A DNA stretch of 13,784 nucleotides from JBLFWJ01 sp047611425 (GCA_047611425.1 JBLFWJ010000085.1:1-13784); one strand, 5' to 3'; positions 7,431 through 13,784 are shown, counted from the stretch's first letter. A program made the numbers and translations. The notes: generated by a model not told the origin, from the letters alone.

Positions 7431-8129
7431 CTATGATAAATAAGCCAATCTTTCCAAATACTTGTCTACGTATTCGGCAATTCGTTTACTTCGATATTGA
7501 ACGACATATCGAGGATGATCCAAAGGAATAATTTCACCAAACAAATTGAATTCCTTATTCAACTCTTTTAGGAATTTGAAGTTGATTCCGCTGCCCATAC
7601 ACCAAACCTTTTCTGTGTTCAGCCCCCACTCAATCTGCATTCTCAAGCTTTTAATGATGAATGGTTTTACCGCAGCGTAAAGCTTCTTATCATCATAGTA
7701 ATTGGCGTTAACCATATTGCCCTTCTCATTCAACCGGAGAAAACCCAAAGGGCAAACTGAGTTAATGTAGAATTGAGAATAAAACGCTTCAACGCCTCCA
7801 AAAGCTTTAATCATTTCATAGACGAATACGGACGAAGGTTCATGCAATTCAAATCCATTAAAAGGGATTCCGCATTCTGTGTTTAACCGTTTGGTGTCGG
7901 TAAAAGGAAGACCGGTAGCCCCAGCACCCAGCCGACCCGGATTTATTCCCAGAATCAGATTCCGAGGTTTATCATCGTTATAAAACTTGGAATAAAACGC
8001 TTCGGTAATCTTCCAAATTTGCTCCGAACCTTCACCATCAAAAGGGTTCATCACCTCAAAGCCCTTGGGCAATTTGGTGCTTAGCTTCAATTGTCTGTTA
8101 AAGGAAAGGATGTTTTCTGCGTAGGTCAT
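7431..8129 (-). CDS. SMUG2-like uracil-DNA glycosylase family protein (DUF4918)
   Basis: A 232-residue protein of the uracil-DNA glycosylase superfamily, closest in my reading to the DUF4918/SMUG2-like group. Motif 1 is G-I-N-P-G-R-L-G (61-68) followed by G-A-G-A-T-G-L-P-F (67-76); a middle strand has N-S-V-C-P-L-G-F (123-130); motif 2 is D-H-P-R (204-207) followed by V-V-Q-Y. Such enzymes remove uracil or damaged pyrimidines from DNA by base excision; substrate range cannot be read from sequence. I chose ATG 8129 (MTYAENIL...) because it matches the usual N terminus and a candidate promoter lies just ahead of it; ATG 8159 would add ten residues and place the promoter inside the gene. It heads the run toward BLUF and M48. 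Confidence 0.85.
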   Translation of the reverse strand: MTYAENILSFNRQLKLSTKLPKGFEVMNPFDGEGSEQIWKITEAFYSKFYNDDKPRNLILGINPGRLGAGATGLPFTDTKRLNTECGIPFNGFELHEPSSVFVYEMIKAFGGVEAFYSQFYINSVCPLGFLRLNEKGNMVNANYYDDKKLYAAVKPFIIKSLRMQIEWGLNTEKVWCMGSGINFKFLKELNKEFNLFGEIIPLDHPRYVVQYRSKRIAEYVDKYLERLAYLS

Positions 8130-8141
8130 ATCTATAGGTGC

Positions 8142-8170
8142 CGAAAGTAAAACCTTCATTCCAGTCTCAA
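8142..8170 (-). promoter_or_regulatory. Candidate Bacteroidota promoter for the glycosylase-BLUF run
   Basis: On the minus strand TTG (8168-8170) is followed after 18 bases by TACTTTCG (8142-8149), one mismatch from the -7 consensus TAnnTTTG. Transcription would begin a few bases before the ATG at 8129, giving a very short leader. This supports the 8129 start over 8159. Chance matches of this short pattern are possible. Confidence 0.45.
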
Positions 8171-8227
8171 TTCATCCGTGCTGTTTTCGTCACACTCCCT
8201 ACCTTCATCGCCCATCAAAATTTAGCA

Positions 8228-9067
8228 ATGGAATTATTCGCAATAGAGACAGGAAAGTTCAAATTGGACGGAGGAGCCATGTTTGGTGTAGTGCCAAAAT
8301 CGCTTTGGCAGCGCACCAATCCTGCTGATGAGAAAAACCTCTGTACTTGGGCCATGCGATGCTTATTGATCAAAACCGAAGACCGATTGATCCTTGTCGA
8401 TAACGGCATTGGCGAGAAGCAAGATGACCGTTTCTTGAAGCATTATTTTCTTCACGGGGAAGACACGTTGGAAACAAGCCTAAACGCCAAAGGATTTGGA
8501 ATGGATGAGATTACGGACGTATTCCTTACCCATCTTCATTTTGATCACTGTGGTGGAAGTGTGAAATGGAATCGAGACAGAACGGGCTTCGAAATGGCGT
8601 TCAAGAATGCCACCTACTGGAGTAACGAACGCCATTGGAAATGGGCAACAGAACCAAACAGAAGAGAACAAGCAAGTTTCTTAAAGGAGAATATTATTCC
8701 GATTCAGGAAAGTGGCCAGCTCAAATTTATTGAAGACGAAGGCAACTGGTTGCCGAATATCGATGTAATGATGGTGAATGGCCACACTGATGCACAGCAG
8801 CTTCCAATCATCACTTACAAAGACCAAAAATTGGTTTTCATGGCAGATCTTCTTCCATCCATAGGCCACTTCCCTATTCCTTTTGTTATGGGATACGACA
8901 CTAGGCCACTACTTACATTGGAAGAGAAGGGTCGCTTTCTGACCAAAGCCGCTGATGAGAATCTGCTGCTCATGTTTGAGCATGATGCCACAAACGAATG
9001 TTGCTCCGTCCAGAACACAGAAAAAGGCGTTCGACATTTGGAAACGTTTAAGCTTTCTGATCTGTAA
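8228..9067 (+). CDS. Metallo-beta-lactamase-fold hydrolase
   Basis: A 279-residue cytoplasmic enzyme with a full di-metal site: T-H-L-H-F-D-H-C-G-G (101-110, ligands His102, His104, Asp106, His107), His186 in N-G-H-T, Asp207 in M-A-D-L, and His252 in F-E-H-D. The L-V-D-N-G-I-G strand precedes the site. This pattern fits the broad glyoxalase II/lactonase-like group of MBL hydrolases (quorum-quenching lactonases, alkylsulfatase-like and others); the substrate is unknown. The start ATG at 8228 gives MELFAIETGKFKLDGG, the normal beginning of the fold; the frame is open upstream to 8138 but that extension looks non-coding and overlaps the divergent gene's promoter. It is divergent from the glycosylase gene across 98 bases. 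Confidence 0.9.
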   Translation: MELFAIETGKFKLDGGAMFGVVPKSLWQRTNPADEKNLCTWAMRCLLIKTEDRLILVDNGIGEKQDDRFLKHYFLHGEDTLETSLNAKGFGMDEITDVFLTHLHFDHCGGSVKWNRDRTGFEMAFKNATYWSNERHWKWATEPNRREQASFLKENIIPIQESGQLKFIEDEGNWLPNIDVMMVNGHTDAQQLPIITYKDQKLVFMADLLPSIGHFPIPFVMGYDTRPLLTLEEKGRFLTKAADENLLLMFEHDATNECCSVQNTEKGVRHLETFKLSDL

Positions 9068-9155
9068 GCATCCAAGTTGACAGTTGGTCGATTACGATTC
9101 TGATTACTTCGGACCACCTTGAGTTAGGGTTAACTTCGCGCGAAATCTCCAACCC

Positions 9156-11522
9156 ATGCGCGACAGTTTACTTCTGGCATTCTTGCTGCCACTATCCGCA
9201 TTCTCCCAATCCATTAATGTAGAACCGTATCTACAGGACGCGGAACCAACCTCCATTCGCATCATGTGGGAAACCACTTCCGAAGATGAAAGCACAGTAC
9301 AGTGGGGATTGACAAATGCGTTAGGCACTTCTTCCTCAGGATCGGCAATTACTGGTAGTGTTTTCTCTAGAATTCATGATACGCAATTAACCAACCTAAC
9401 TCCCAATACGGTGTACCATTACAGGGTGAAGACTGGAAGTGCCATCAGCCCGATTTACGATTTCAAAACGCCTGCGTTGCAATCTGACGAGGCACCTTTG
9501 AATATCATTGCAATGAGTGATATGCAACAAGACATCGGCAATCAGGGCGTTTTTCAGGATGTAATCAACAACGGTGTAATTCCATTTGTAGAGAATAGGT
9601 ACGGGGCCAATTTATCCGAATCACTTGGGTATGTTGTCATTCCTGGGGATCTGATTGACAACGATTTAATTTACTCCAACTGGGAAAATACATTCTTCGA
9701 CTATGCAAAGGATTTGTTCAGCCATGTGCCGGTTTATCCTGTGGCAGGAAACCACGAGTACCTTTCTCTTTCTCCAGCTTACACCAAGTATTTCCACTTG
9801 CCAGACAACGGTTCTACAGGTAATGGGAACGAAGAACATTGGTGGTACAAGGACAATTCCAACGTACGATTGATCGGATTAGAATCTAATGGAGGCTATG
9901 CCAACCAAACTCAGCTGGATTGGCTACAGCCCGTATTAGACAATGCTTGTGCCGATGCCGATATCGACTTCGTTTTCGCTGAGATTCATCACCCATTTCA
10001 CTCAGAAATGTGGCCTCCTGGTGAGAACGATTACACCGGAGATGTGATTACCATGCTTGAAGCATTCTCAACAGATTGCGGTAAGCCAAGTGCGCACTTC
10101 TTTGGACATACGCACGCCTATTCTCGTGGTCAGAGTAAAGAACACAATCACTTAATGGTGAATGTGGCCACCGCTGGTGGTAACATCGATTATTGGGGAG
10201 AATACGACCAGATAGATTACCCTGAATTCAACATTAGCGATGATTCTTACGGGTTTGTGTTGATGGAAGTAGAAGCTGGAAACGACCCGAAATTCAAGCT
10301 CACGAGAGTAAGTACCGGTGATGCCGATTTAGCTTTGAATAACGTAATCATCGATTCTGTGACCGTGAAGTTTAATAACCCACTTCCTGCTCAACCCATT
10401 GGTATATTCCCACCACAAGGAAGTACCGTTTCTCCTGAATGCCTCCTGTTTCAAGGAACACCATTTTCCGACCCACAGGGTGATTTGCATGGCGCCACGC
10501 AATGGCAAATCGCCACCGACCAGAACTTCTCTAGCCTGATGTATGACGAGTGGTACCAGCACAACAACTACTGGAACGGTGTAGATATTCTTTCAGGCCA
10601 CAGCCTTACAGAAGAAGAGATTACAATCCTGGATCCCAACTCAACATATTACTGGAGACTTCGCTACAGAGACCGAAGTCTAGGCTGGAGCGAATGGTGT
10701 CAAACCGTAGAGTTTAGTACTAGTGCATCATCCTTAACCTCCAACTTATTGTTGAATGGAGATGCCGAAAACGGAACCACCAATTGGGTTGAAGATGCAG
10801 GTTCATTCGAATCTATCGCCAGCGGAGATTGCGGTGGAATAAACGCATACTCCGGCAGTCGATTGTTTGCGGTTGGTGGCGTTTGCGACAACAATTCCTA
10901 CGCAGAAGGACATCAGGATATTGATGTTACCGCCTATTCTTCGGAGATTGTTTCCGGAGGAATAAGCGCCCACTACGGTGGCCGTCTTAGCAACTACGAT
11001 GGAGATGATCACCCTGAATTCAAATTGGAGTTTTACGATGAATTCGGAACGATGATCACAATCACACCAAAGACTGGAACCTACGCTGACAACTGGCCTT
11101 TGATTCAAGAAACAGCTGAGCTACCAACCAATACTGCAACTATACGATTAATCCTATCTGGAACCCGAAATGTCGGATTCGACAACGACTGCTACTTCGA
11201 TGAGCTATTTGTAAAACTCAGCCTGATTAACGGTTGCCAAGAGTCGCTTCCTGTATCTACTGCAGGTCTGACTTACACCGAAGATTCTGAGATTAACGTG
11301 TATCCAAATCCATTCGCCATTTCAACAACAATTGAGATTAAGAATGCTGAGGGGATGCATCAATTGCAAGTTTTCAACCCAATTGGATCAATGATCTTGA
11401 GCGCACAAAGCGAGAATGGAAAGTTCCAAATCAATCGCAGTGAGCTATCCCAAGGAATGTACATCTACCGTGTATTGAATCAGAATGGCGTGATTGGTAC
11501 TGGCAAATTCGTGACAGAATAA
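9156..11522 (+). CDS. Secreted metallophosphoesterase with T9SS sorting domain
   Basis: A 788-residue exported enzyme. In order: signal peptide 1-18; purple-acid-phosphatase-like N-terminal FN3 domain about 20-106 (P-Y-L-Q-D, V-Q-W-G); calcineurin-type phosphoesterase about 114-375; an FN3-like domain about 412-523; a jelly-roll, carbohydrate-binding-like domain starting L-L-L-N-G-D-A-E-N-G (531-540) to about 690; and a type A T9SS C-terminal domain from Y-P-N-P (716-719) to the end. Metal-site motifs are S-D-M-Q (121-124), G-D-L-I-D (164-168), G-N-H-E (198-201), I-H-H-P (277-280) and G-H-T-H (317-320); the first motif has Gln where many relatives have His or Gly. Likely releases phosphate outside the cell, surface-bound or secreted by T9SS. 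The NRDE gene follows after six bases. Confidence 0.93.
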   Translation: MRDSLLLAFLLPLSAFSQSINVEPYLQDAEPTSIRIMWETTSEDESTVQWGLTNALGTSSSGSAITGSVFSRIHDTQLTNLTPNTVYHYRVKTGSAISPIYDFKTPALQSDEAPLNIIAMSDMQQDIGNQGVFQDVINNGVIPFVENRYGANLSESLGYVVIPGDLIDNDLIYSNWENTFFDYAKDLFSHVPVYPVAGNHEYLSLSPAYTKYFHLPDNGSTGNGNEEHWWYKDNSNVRLIGLESNGGYANQTQLDWLQPVLDNACADADIDFVFAEIHHPFHSEMWPPGENDYTGDVITMLEAFSTDCGKPSAHFFGHTHAYSRGQSKEHNHLMVNVATAGGNIDYWGEYDQIDYPEFNISDDSYGFVLMEVEAGNDPKFKLTRVSTGDADLALNNVIIDSVTVKFNNPLPAQPIGIFPPQGSTVSPECLLFQGTPFSDPQGDLHGATQWQIATDQNFSSLMYDEWYQHNNYWNGVDILSGHSLTEEEITILDPNSTYYWRLRYRDRSLGWSEWCQTVEFSTSASSLTSNLLLNGDAENGTTNWVEDAGSFESIASGDCGGINAYSGSRLFAVGGVCDNNSYAEGHQDIDVTAYSSEIVSGGISAHYGGRLSNYDGDDHPEFKLEFYDEFGTMITITPKTGTYADNWPLIQETAELPTNTATIRLILSGTRNVGFDNDCYFDELFVKLSLINGCQESLPVSTAGLTYTEDSEINVYPNPFAISTTIEIKNAEGMHQLQVFNPIGSMILSAQSENGKFQINRSELSQGMYIYRVLNQNGVIGTGKFVTE

Positions 11523-11528
11523 TCAACC

Positions 11529-12287
11529 ATGTGCCTCGTAGCCTGTGCATTAAATCAACATCCGAAATACCCGTTTATTCTTGTTTCCAATCGTGATGAG
11601 TTTAGAGCACGACCCTCTGCCCCAGCCCATTTCTGGAAGGACGACCCAAATATTTTAGCAGGCATCGACCTAAAAATGAACGGCACTTGGCTGGGTATTA
11701 CCCGAACCGGTCGTATTGCGTTGATTACCAATTATCGGGACTTGAATAATCTCAAACCCGATGCGCCATCACGCGGTGCATTGGTTTCCAACTTTCTAAA
11801 GTCGGAAGTATCAGCGGATGATTACTTGGCTTCCATCACAGACCCTACGTCCTACAATGGGTTCAATCTCTTGGTTGGAGACAGGAAAGGACTTTCTTGG
11901 TTTTCGAACAAAAGTGAAGAGAAGACCAAACTTGAAAGCGGCATCTTCGGATTGAGTAATGCCCTTTTGGACACCCCATGGCCCAAGGTAGAGGCATTGA
12001 AAAATGGCTTGCGCGATGTAATCAACGCAGATAAGGTTGAATCAGAAAAGCTATTCGCACTTCTTGCTTCCTCCCAAAGACCAGTCGATACTGCCCTACC
12101 CGATACAGGTGTGGGTCCTGAATTGGAACGATTGCTCAGCTCAGCATTCATTAATTCCGAGAAATACGGAACAGTCTGCTCTACCGTCATTCTAATTGAT
12201 AAAGAAGAAAACGTTCAATTCTTCGAGCGCAGCTTTGATGGAAATGGAGAAGCCAGCGGTGAAGTGTCCTTTTCTTTTGCGGTCTAA
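11529..12287 (+). CDS. NRDE family protein (TANGO2 homologue)
   Basis: A 252-residue protein of the NRDE/TANGO2 family. The N terminus has M-C-L-V-x-C-A with Cys2, and the name-giving N-R-D-E-F at 21-25, then R-A-R-P-S-x-P-A-x-F-W (26-36), L-A-G-x-D, G-T-W-L-G-I-T-R-T-G-R-x-A-L-I-T-N-Y-R-D and S-R-G-A-L-V. The fold is related to Ntn hydrolases, in which an N-terminal Cys can be the nucleophile; enzymatic activity is unproven. Eukaryotic TANGO2/HRG-9 relatives are implicated in heme trafficking. It sits six bases after the phosphoesterase and is probably co-transcribed. No signal peptide is seen, so it is likely cytoplasmic. Length is near the family norm. Confidence 0.92.
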   Translation: MCLVACALNQHPKYPFILVSNRDEFRARPSAPAHFWKDDPNILAGIDLKMNGTWLGITRTGRIALITNYRDLNNLKPDAPSRGALVSNFLKSEVSADDYLASITDPTSYNGFNLLVGDRKGLSWFSNKSEEKTKLESGIFGLSNALLDTPWPKVEALKNGLRDVINADKVESEKLFALLASSQRPVDTALPDTGVGPELERLLSSAFINSEKYGTVCSTVILIDKEENVQFFERSFDGNGEASGEVSFSFAV

Positions 12288-12304
12288 GACCGAGCGGTTT
12301 TACA
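12280..12304 (+). terminator. Weak hairpin at the NRDE stop codon
   Basis: CGGTC and GACCG form a 5-bp stem around TAA, which is the stop codon itself (12285-12287), followed eight bases later by TTTTAC. The stem is short and the T tract is not adjacent, so a terminator role is only possible. Confidence 0.25.
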
Positions 12305-12806
12305 TAGATGGCTTCAGTCGTGCCTTCTTCGCAATAACGAGGTTCCTTAATCTACTAAAGGCTGACGTGGACACCAATCACACAAAAACTTCCCCTACTC
12401 TTATAAAAGCACATTCGACTCTTCACAAAGAAGCGGCAACTCTTTAAAGTTTAGCCCCTCCTCTTTATAGTTTACTCCGTACTCTTTACTCTATTGTCAC
12501 TACTCTTTAAAGTTTGACTACTACTCTTCACTCTTTTGTCTCTACTCTTTAAAGTTTGACGGCAACGCTTTAGTCTTCTGCCAGTACTTTTTAAGAGTTG
12601 CGTGTCATTTTACTAATTCAAAATATCATTACACTGATTATCAGTCAGTTAAGAATTTTAACAGTTTTTCACACCACTAAAAACAATATTCGAGGTACCT
12701 CAAGGTTTATACTATACCAACCTGCACAATTCCCGTGCAGAAACATGTAAGCAGTTCATTGACCCTTGGGAATGGGGTCAGCATGTTTTACTTAAACCGA
12801 GAAATC
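12288..12806. other. 519-base intergenic region without a credible gene
   Basis: The core is the 21-bp array at 12398-12607. Beyond it the segment is AT-rich and holds three small inverted repeats before the FN3 gene: ACTGATTATCAGT (12633-12645), GAGGTACCTC (12692-12701) and CTGCAC/GTGCAG (12722-12727 with 12735-12740). Open frames exist across parts of the array on both strands, but they lack starts or contain stops, and their openness follows from the 21-base period. No RNA gene is recognised. Confidence 0.6.
12398..12607. repeat. Array of ten degenerate 21-bp direct repeats
   Basis: Ten contiguous units of exactly 21 bp start at 12398, 12419, 12440, 12461, 12482, 12503, 12524, 12545, 12566 and 12587, with no insertion or deletion between them. 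Eight units begin CTCTT and the ninth and tenth begin CGCTT and CTTTT. The best conserved core is CTCTTTAAAGTTT (units 3, 6 and 8), containing the 8-bp palindrome CTTTAAAG. Units 4-9 alternate between a TTTAAAGTTT-like and a CACTCTTTTGTC-like version, so a 42-bp higher-order period is present (12461-12586, three copies). There are no spacers, so it is not a CRISPR. Function is unknown; it could be phased protein-binding DNA, a slippage-grown neutral repeat, or part of a dispersed family. Confidence 0.85.
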
Positions 12807-13430
12807 ATGGTTAAAGTAGTTTTAGGTTGGTCACCGCTTACCGTGCCTCAAAGAATTATAAAGGTGCGCTACGTGGTAACAACCACAGGAAATAATACCA
12901 GCACATATGCCACGCCAGATCCACCGTTACAGGATCTTAGCGACAAGGCAGACGAGTTGGAAGCAGCCGAGGCCGCTGCAAGTAAGGGCGGTACTAATCT
13001 TACCGTTGTCCGCAATGCGCGGCTCGATGAGATGACAACCCTAATGAATCAGTTTGTGCTGTATGTGCAAACCACAAGTCTGGGTGTAGCCGAGCTCATT
13101 GTACAATCAGGTCTTGACGTGGAGAAGGAACGCAGCCCATGGCCGCTACCCTTACGAGTTACAGACCTCGAAGCCGCACCTGGCGGTGATCCGGGCACAA
13201 TTGCCCTCAAATGGGGTGCTGCCAAGTACAATAAAGGCTACATCATAGAGCGCTGGTTTGAAGATGAGACCGGTAAGGATGGCAAATGGGATTTTCTGGT
13301 CAATGCAAAGCGAGGCACCCACACGGTAACAGGGCTTACCACTGGTAAGCAATATCGGTTTCGTGTAGCAGCCGAAAACAGCGCAGGTCAAGGAGACTAC
13401 AGCGATGAGGCCAGCAGTGTGGCCCGCTGA
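12807..13430 (+). CDS. Small fibronectin type III domain protein
   Basis: A 207-residue protein of a family I recognise from Bacteroidota: an N-terminal alpha-helical region (about 1-110, starting MVKVVLGW and including the Ala/Glu-rich S-D-K-A-D-E-L-E-A-A-E-A-A segment near 45-57) followed by one FN3 domain (115-207) with L-K-W, G-Y-I-I-E-R-W, V-T-G-L-T-T-G-K-Q-Y-R-F-R-V-A-A-E-N and G-x-G-x-Y-S-D. There is no signal peptide, so how or whether it leaves the cell is unclear. An in-frame GTG at 12735 would add 24 residues, but ATG 12807 gives the usual N terminus. Parts are GC-rich (12961-13020: 35 of 60; 13141-13200: 38 of 60) against 26 of 60 in a hemA stretch (2701-2760), hinting at separate origin. 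Function unknown. Confidence 0.82.
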   Translation: MVKVVLGWSPLTVPQRIIKVRYVVTTTGNNTSTYATPDPPLQDLSDKADELEAAEAAASKGGTNLTVVRNARLDEMTTLMNQFVLYVQTTSLGVAELIVQSGLDVEKERSPWPLPLRVTDLEAAPGGDPGTIALKWGAAKYNKGYIIERWFEDETGKDGKWDFLVNAKRGTHTVTGLTTGKQYRFRVAAENSAGQGDYSDEASSVAR

Positions 13431-13456
13431 ATTATCATGTTGGAGTACTAGTGGGT

Positions 13457-13490
13457 AAAGCCACTGGTGCGTTTTGGGCGGGGCTTTTTT
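13457..13490 (+). terminator. Probable terminator after the FN3 gene
   Basis: AAAGCC (13457-13462) can pair with GGCTTT (13482-13487) and the right arm continues into a run of T ending at 13490. The stem is only six base pairs and the loop is long, so strength is uncertain, but the position 26 bases after the stop codon is right. Confidence 0.45.
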
Positions 13491-13626
13491 ACATGTGCCT
13501 CGCCCATTTTTTGTACTCTTAAATTGTTGTGTTTATACAATATGCTGCGAATGGAAGATCCGAATAGGATTGCTTAAACTCAATTAAAGCATTGAATAAC
13601 AAACGTTTAACTTAAAACGGCAAATC

Positions 13627-13656
13627 TGGCTATAGGTAACTAGTCACCTATAGCCA
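13627..13656. terminator. 30-bp near-perfect palindrome, possible terminator
   Basis: TGGCTATAGGT (13627-13637) and ACCTATAGCCA (13646-13656) are perfect inverted repeats. Between them lies the self-complementary ACTAGT, flanked by one A-C mismatch, so almost the whole 30 bp can fold back. ATTTTT follows on the plus strand. It overlaps the stop codon (13648-13650) of the minus-strand frame at the window edge. It may terminate that gene, or be a protein-binding or insertion-end site. Confidence 0.55.
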
Positions 13657-13784
13657 ATTTTTGGAAGTAATTTCCCCCACCATTCCCTCTAGGTTTAGCA
13701 TTTGAACCAAGCCACCATTTTTAAATGGACTGTCAATAGTCAGCTTCCCGCAGGACGAAACAGACCGTTGGGTAATTACACTAA
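13648..13784 (-). CDS. 3' end of an unidentified gene, truncated by the window edge
   Basis: A minus-strand frame is open from the right edge for 44 codons and stops with TAG at 13648-13650. Its residues look protein-like: S-C-G-K-L-T-I-D-S-P-F near the middle, then G-L-V-Q-M-L-N-L-E-G-M and a final K-N-W-L. The alternation of hydrophobic and polar residues suggests beta strands, and the G-K-L-T-I ... N-L-E-G rhythm recalls T9SS sorting domains, but the usual G-x-Y end is missing, so I do not name it. The stop codon sits inside the 13627-13656 palindrome. The frame could also be chance, since it is short. Confidence 0.4.
   Translation of the reverse strand, partial: SVITQRSVSSCGKLTIDSPFKNGGLVQMLNLEGMVGEITSKNWL

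Noticed and set aside
8130..8159. Longer glycosylase start at ATG 8159
   Set aside because: It adds ten residues not typical of the family and would place the candidate promoter inside the coding region; kept as the alternative.
8138..8227. Upstream extension of the MBL-fold hydrolase
   Set aside because: The added 30 residues overlap the divergent gene's control region and precede the normal start of the fold.
9105..9138. Promoter of the phosphoesterase gene (TACTTCGG or TAACTTCG)
   Set aside because: TAACTTCG at 9131-9138 is close to the -7 consensus but the nearest TTG is only nine bases upstream; the other candidate has two mismatches.
10329..11108. Minus-strand open frames within the phosphoesterase gene
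   Set aside because: They are antisense shadows of a well-supported gene with no recognisable motif.
12196..12447. Plus-strand open frame overlapping the NRDE gene and the start of the array
   Set aside because: It lies out of frame inside the NRDE gene, has no recognisable domain, and continues into repeat DNA; it looks like chance openness.
12398..12607. CRISPR array
   Set aside because: The units are directly contiguous, 21 bp long and degenerate, with no unique spacers and no cas genes nearby.
13648..13784. T9SS sorting domain for the edge frame
   Set aside because: The beta-rich rhythm is suggestive, but the characteristic glycine-tyrosine end is missing and only 44 residues are visible.
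1..13784. tRNA, rRNA or riboswitch
   Set aside because: I saw no cloverleaf with a conserved T-loop, no rRNA-like sequence and no known riboswitch core, although a covariance search was not possible.

Overview
The window reads as a stretch of chromosome from a member of the Bacteroidota, most likely a Flavobacteriales-type marine or freshwater bacterium. The evidence is a secreted enzyme with a type IX secretion (T9SS) C-terminal sorting domain, a DUF1573 protein, a Lnb/DUF4105 protein, a GAGQTN-type glutamyl-tRNA reductase, a small Bacteroidota-type FN3 protein, and candidate promoters of the TTG-N18-TAnnTTTG kind with little sign of Shine-Dalgarno sequences. Most of it is ordinary housekeeping and accessory genes. 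Family names come from recognising motifs in the translations; no database was searched.

Layout. Positions 1-225 hold no gene but carry two imperfect hairpins resembling an extragenic REP-like repeat. Next come a small secreted DUF1573 protein (226-612) with a strong intrinsic terminator, then a group III truncated haemoglobin (705-1076) that converges, 3 bases apart, on a DUF4105 membrane protein (1080-2270, minus). A tight plus-strand heme block hemA-hemC-hemD (2385-5163) follows: hemA and hemC overlap by ATGA, hemD has a TTG start, and hemE is not in the window. The end of hemD overlaps by 30 bp the end of a minus-strand run that reads, in transcription order, SMUG2-like uracil-DNA glycosylase (8129), BLUF blue-light sensor, M48 lipoprotein metalloprotease, MmcQ/YjbR protein and DUF502 membrane protein (5134). 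Three of the four junctions in this run are tight, and a candidate promoter lies just ahead of the glycosylase gene. Divergent from it is a metallo-beta-lactamase-fold hydrolase (8228-9067), followed by a 788-residue secreted metallophosphoesterase with a T9SS tail (9156-11522) and, 6 bases later, an NRDE/TANGO2-family protein (11529-12287).

The right end differs. A 519-base gap (12288-12806) contains a strikingly regular array of ten degenerate 21-bp direct repeats without indels (12398-12607), part of which shows a 42-bp higher-order period. Then comes a small FN3-domain gene (12807-13430) with locally GC-rich sequence, a possible terminator, a near-perfect 30-bp palindrome (13627-13656), and the 3' end of a minus-strand reading frame that runs off the window.

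Functionally, hemA/C/D take glutamyl-tRNA to uroporphyrinogen III, and the truncated globin uses heme. The minus-strand run pairs a flavin photoreceptor with a DNA base-excision glycosylase. I did not find an unmistakable new defence or mobile system. The best candidates for a second look are the 21-bp array next to the FN3 gene and the BLUF/uracil-glycosylase pairing.
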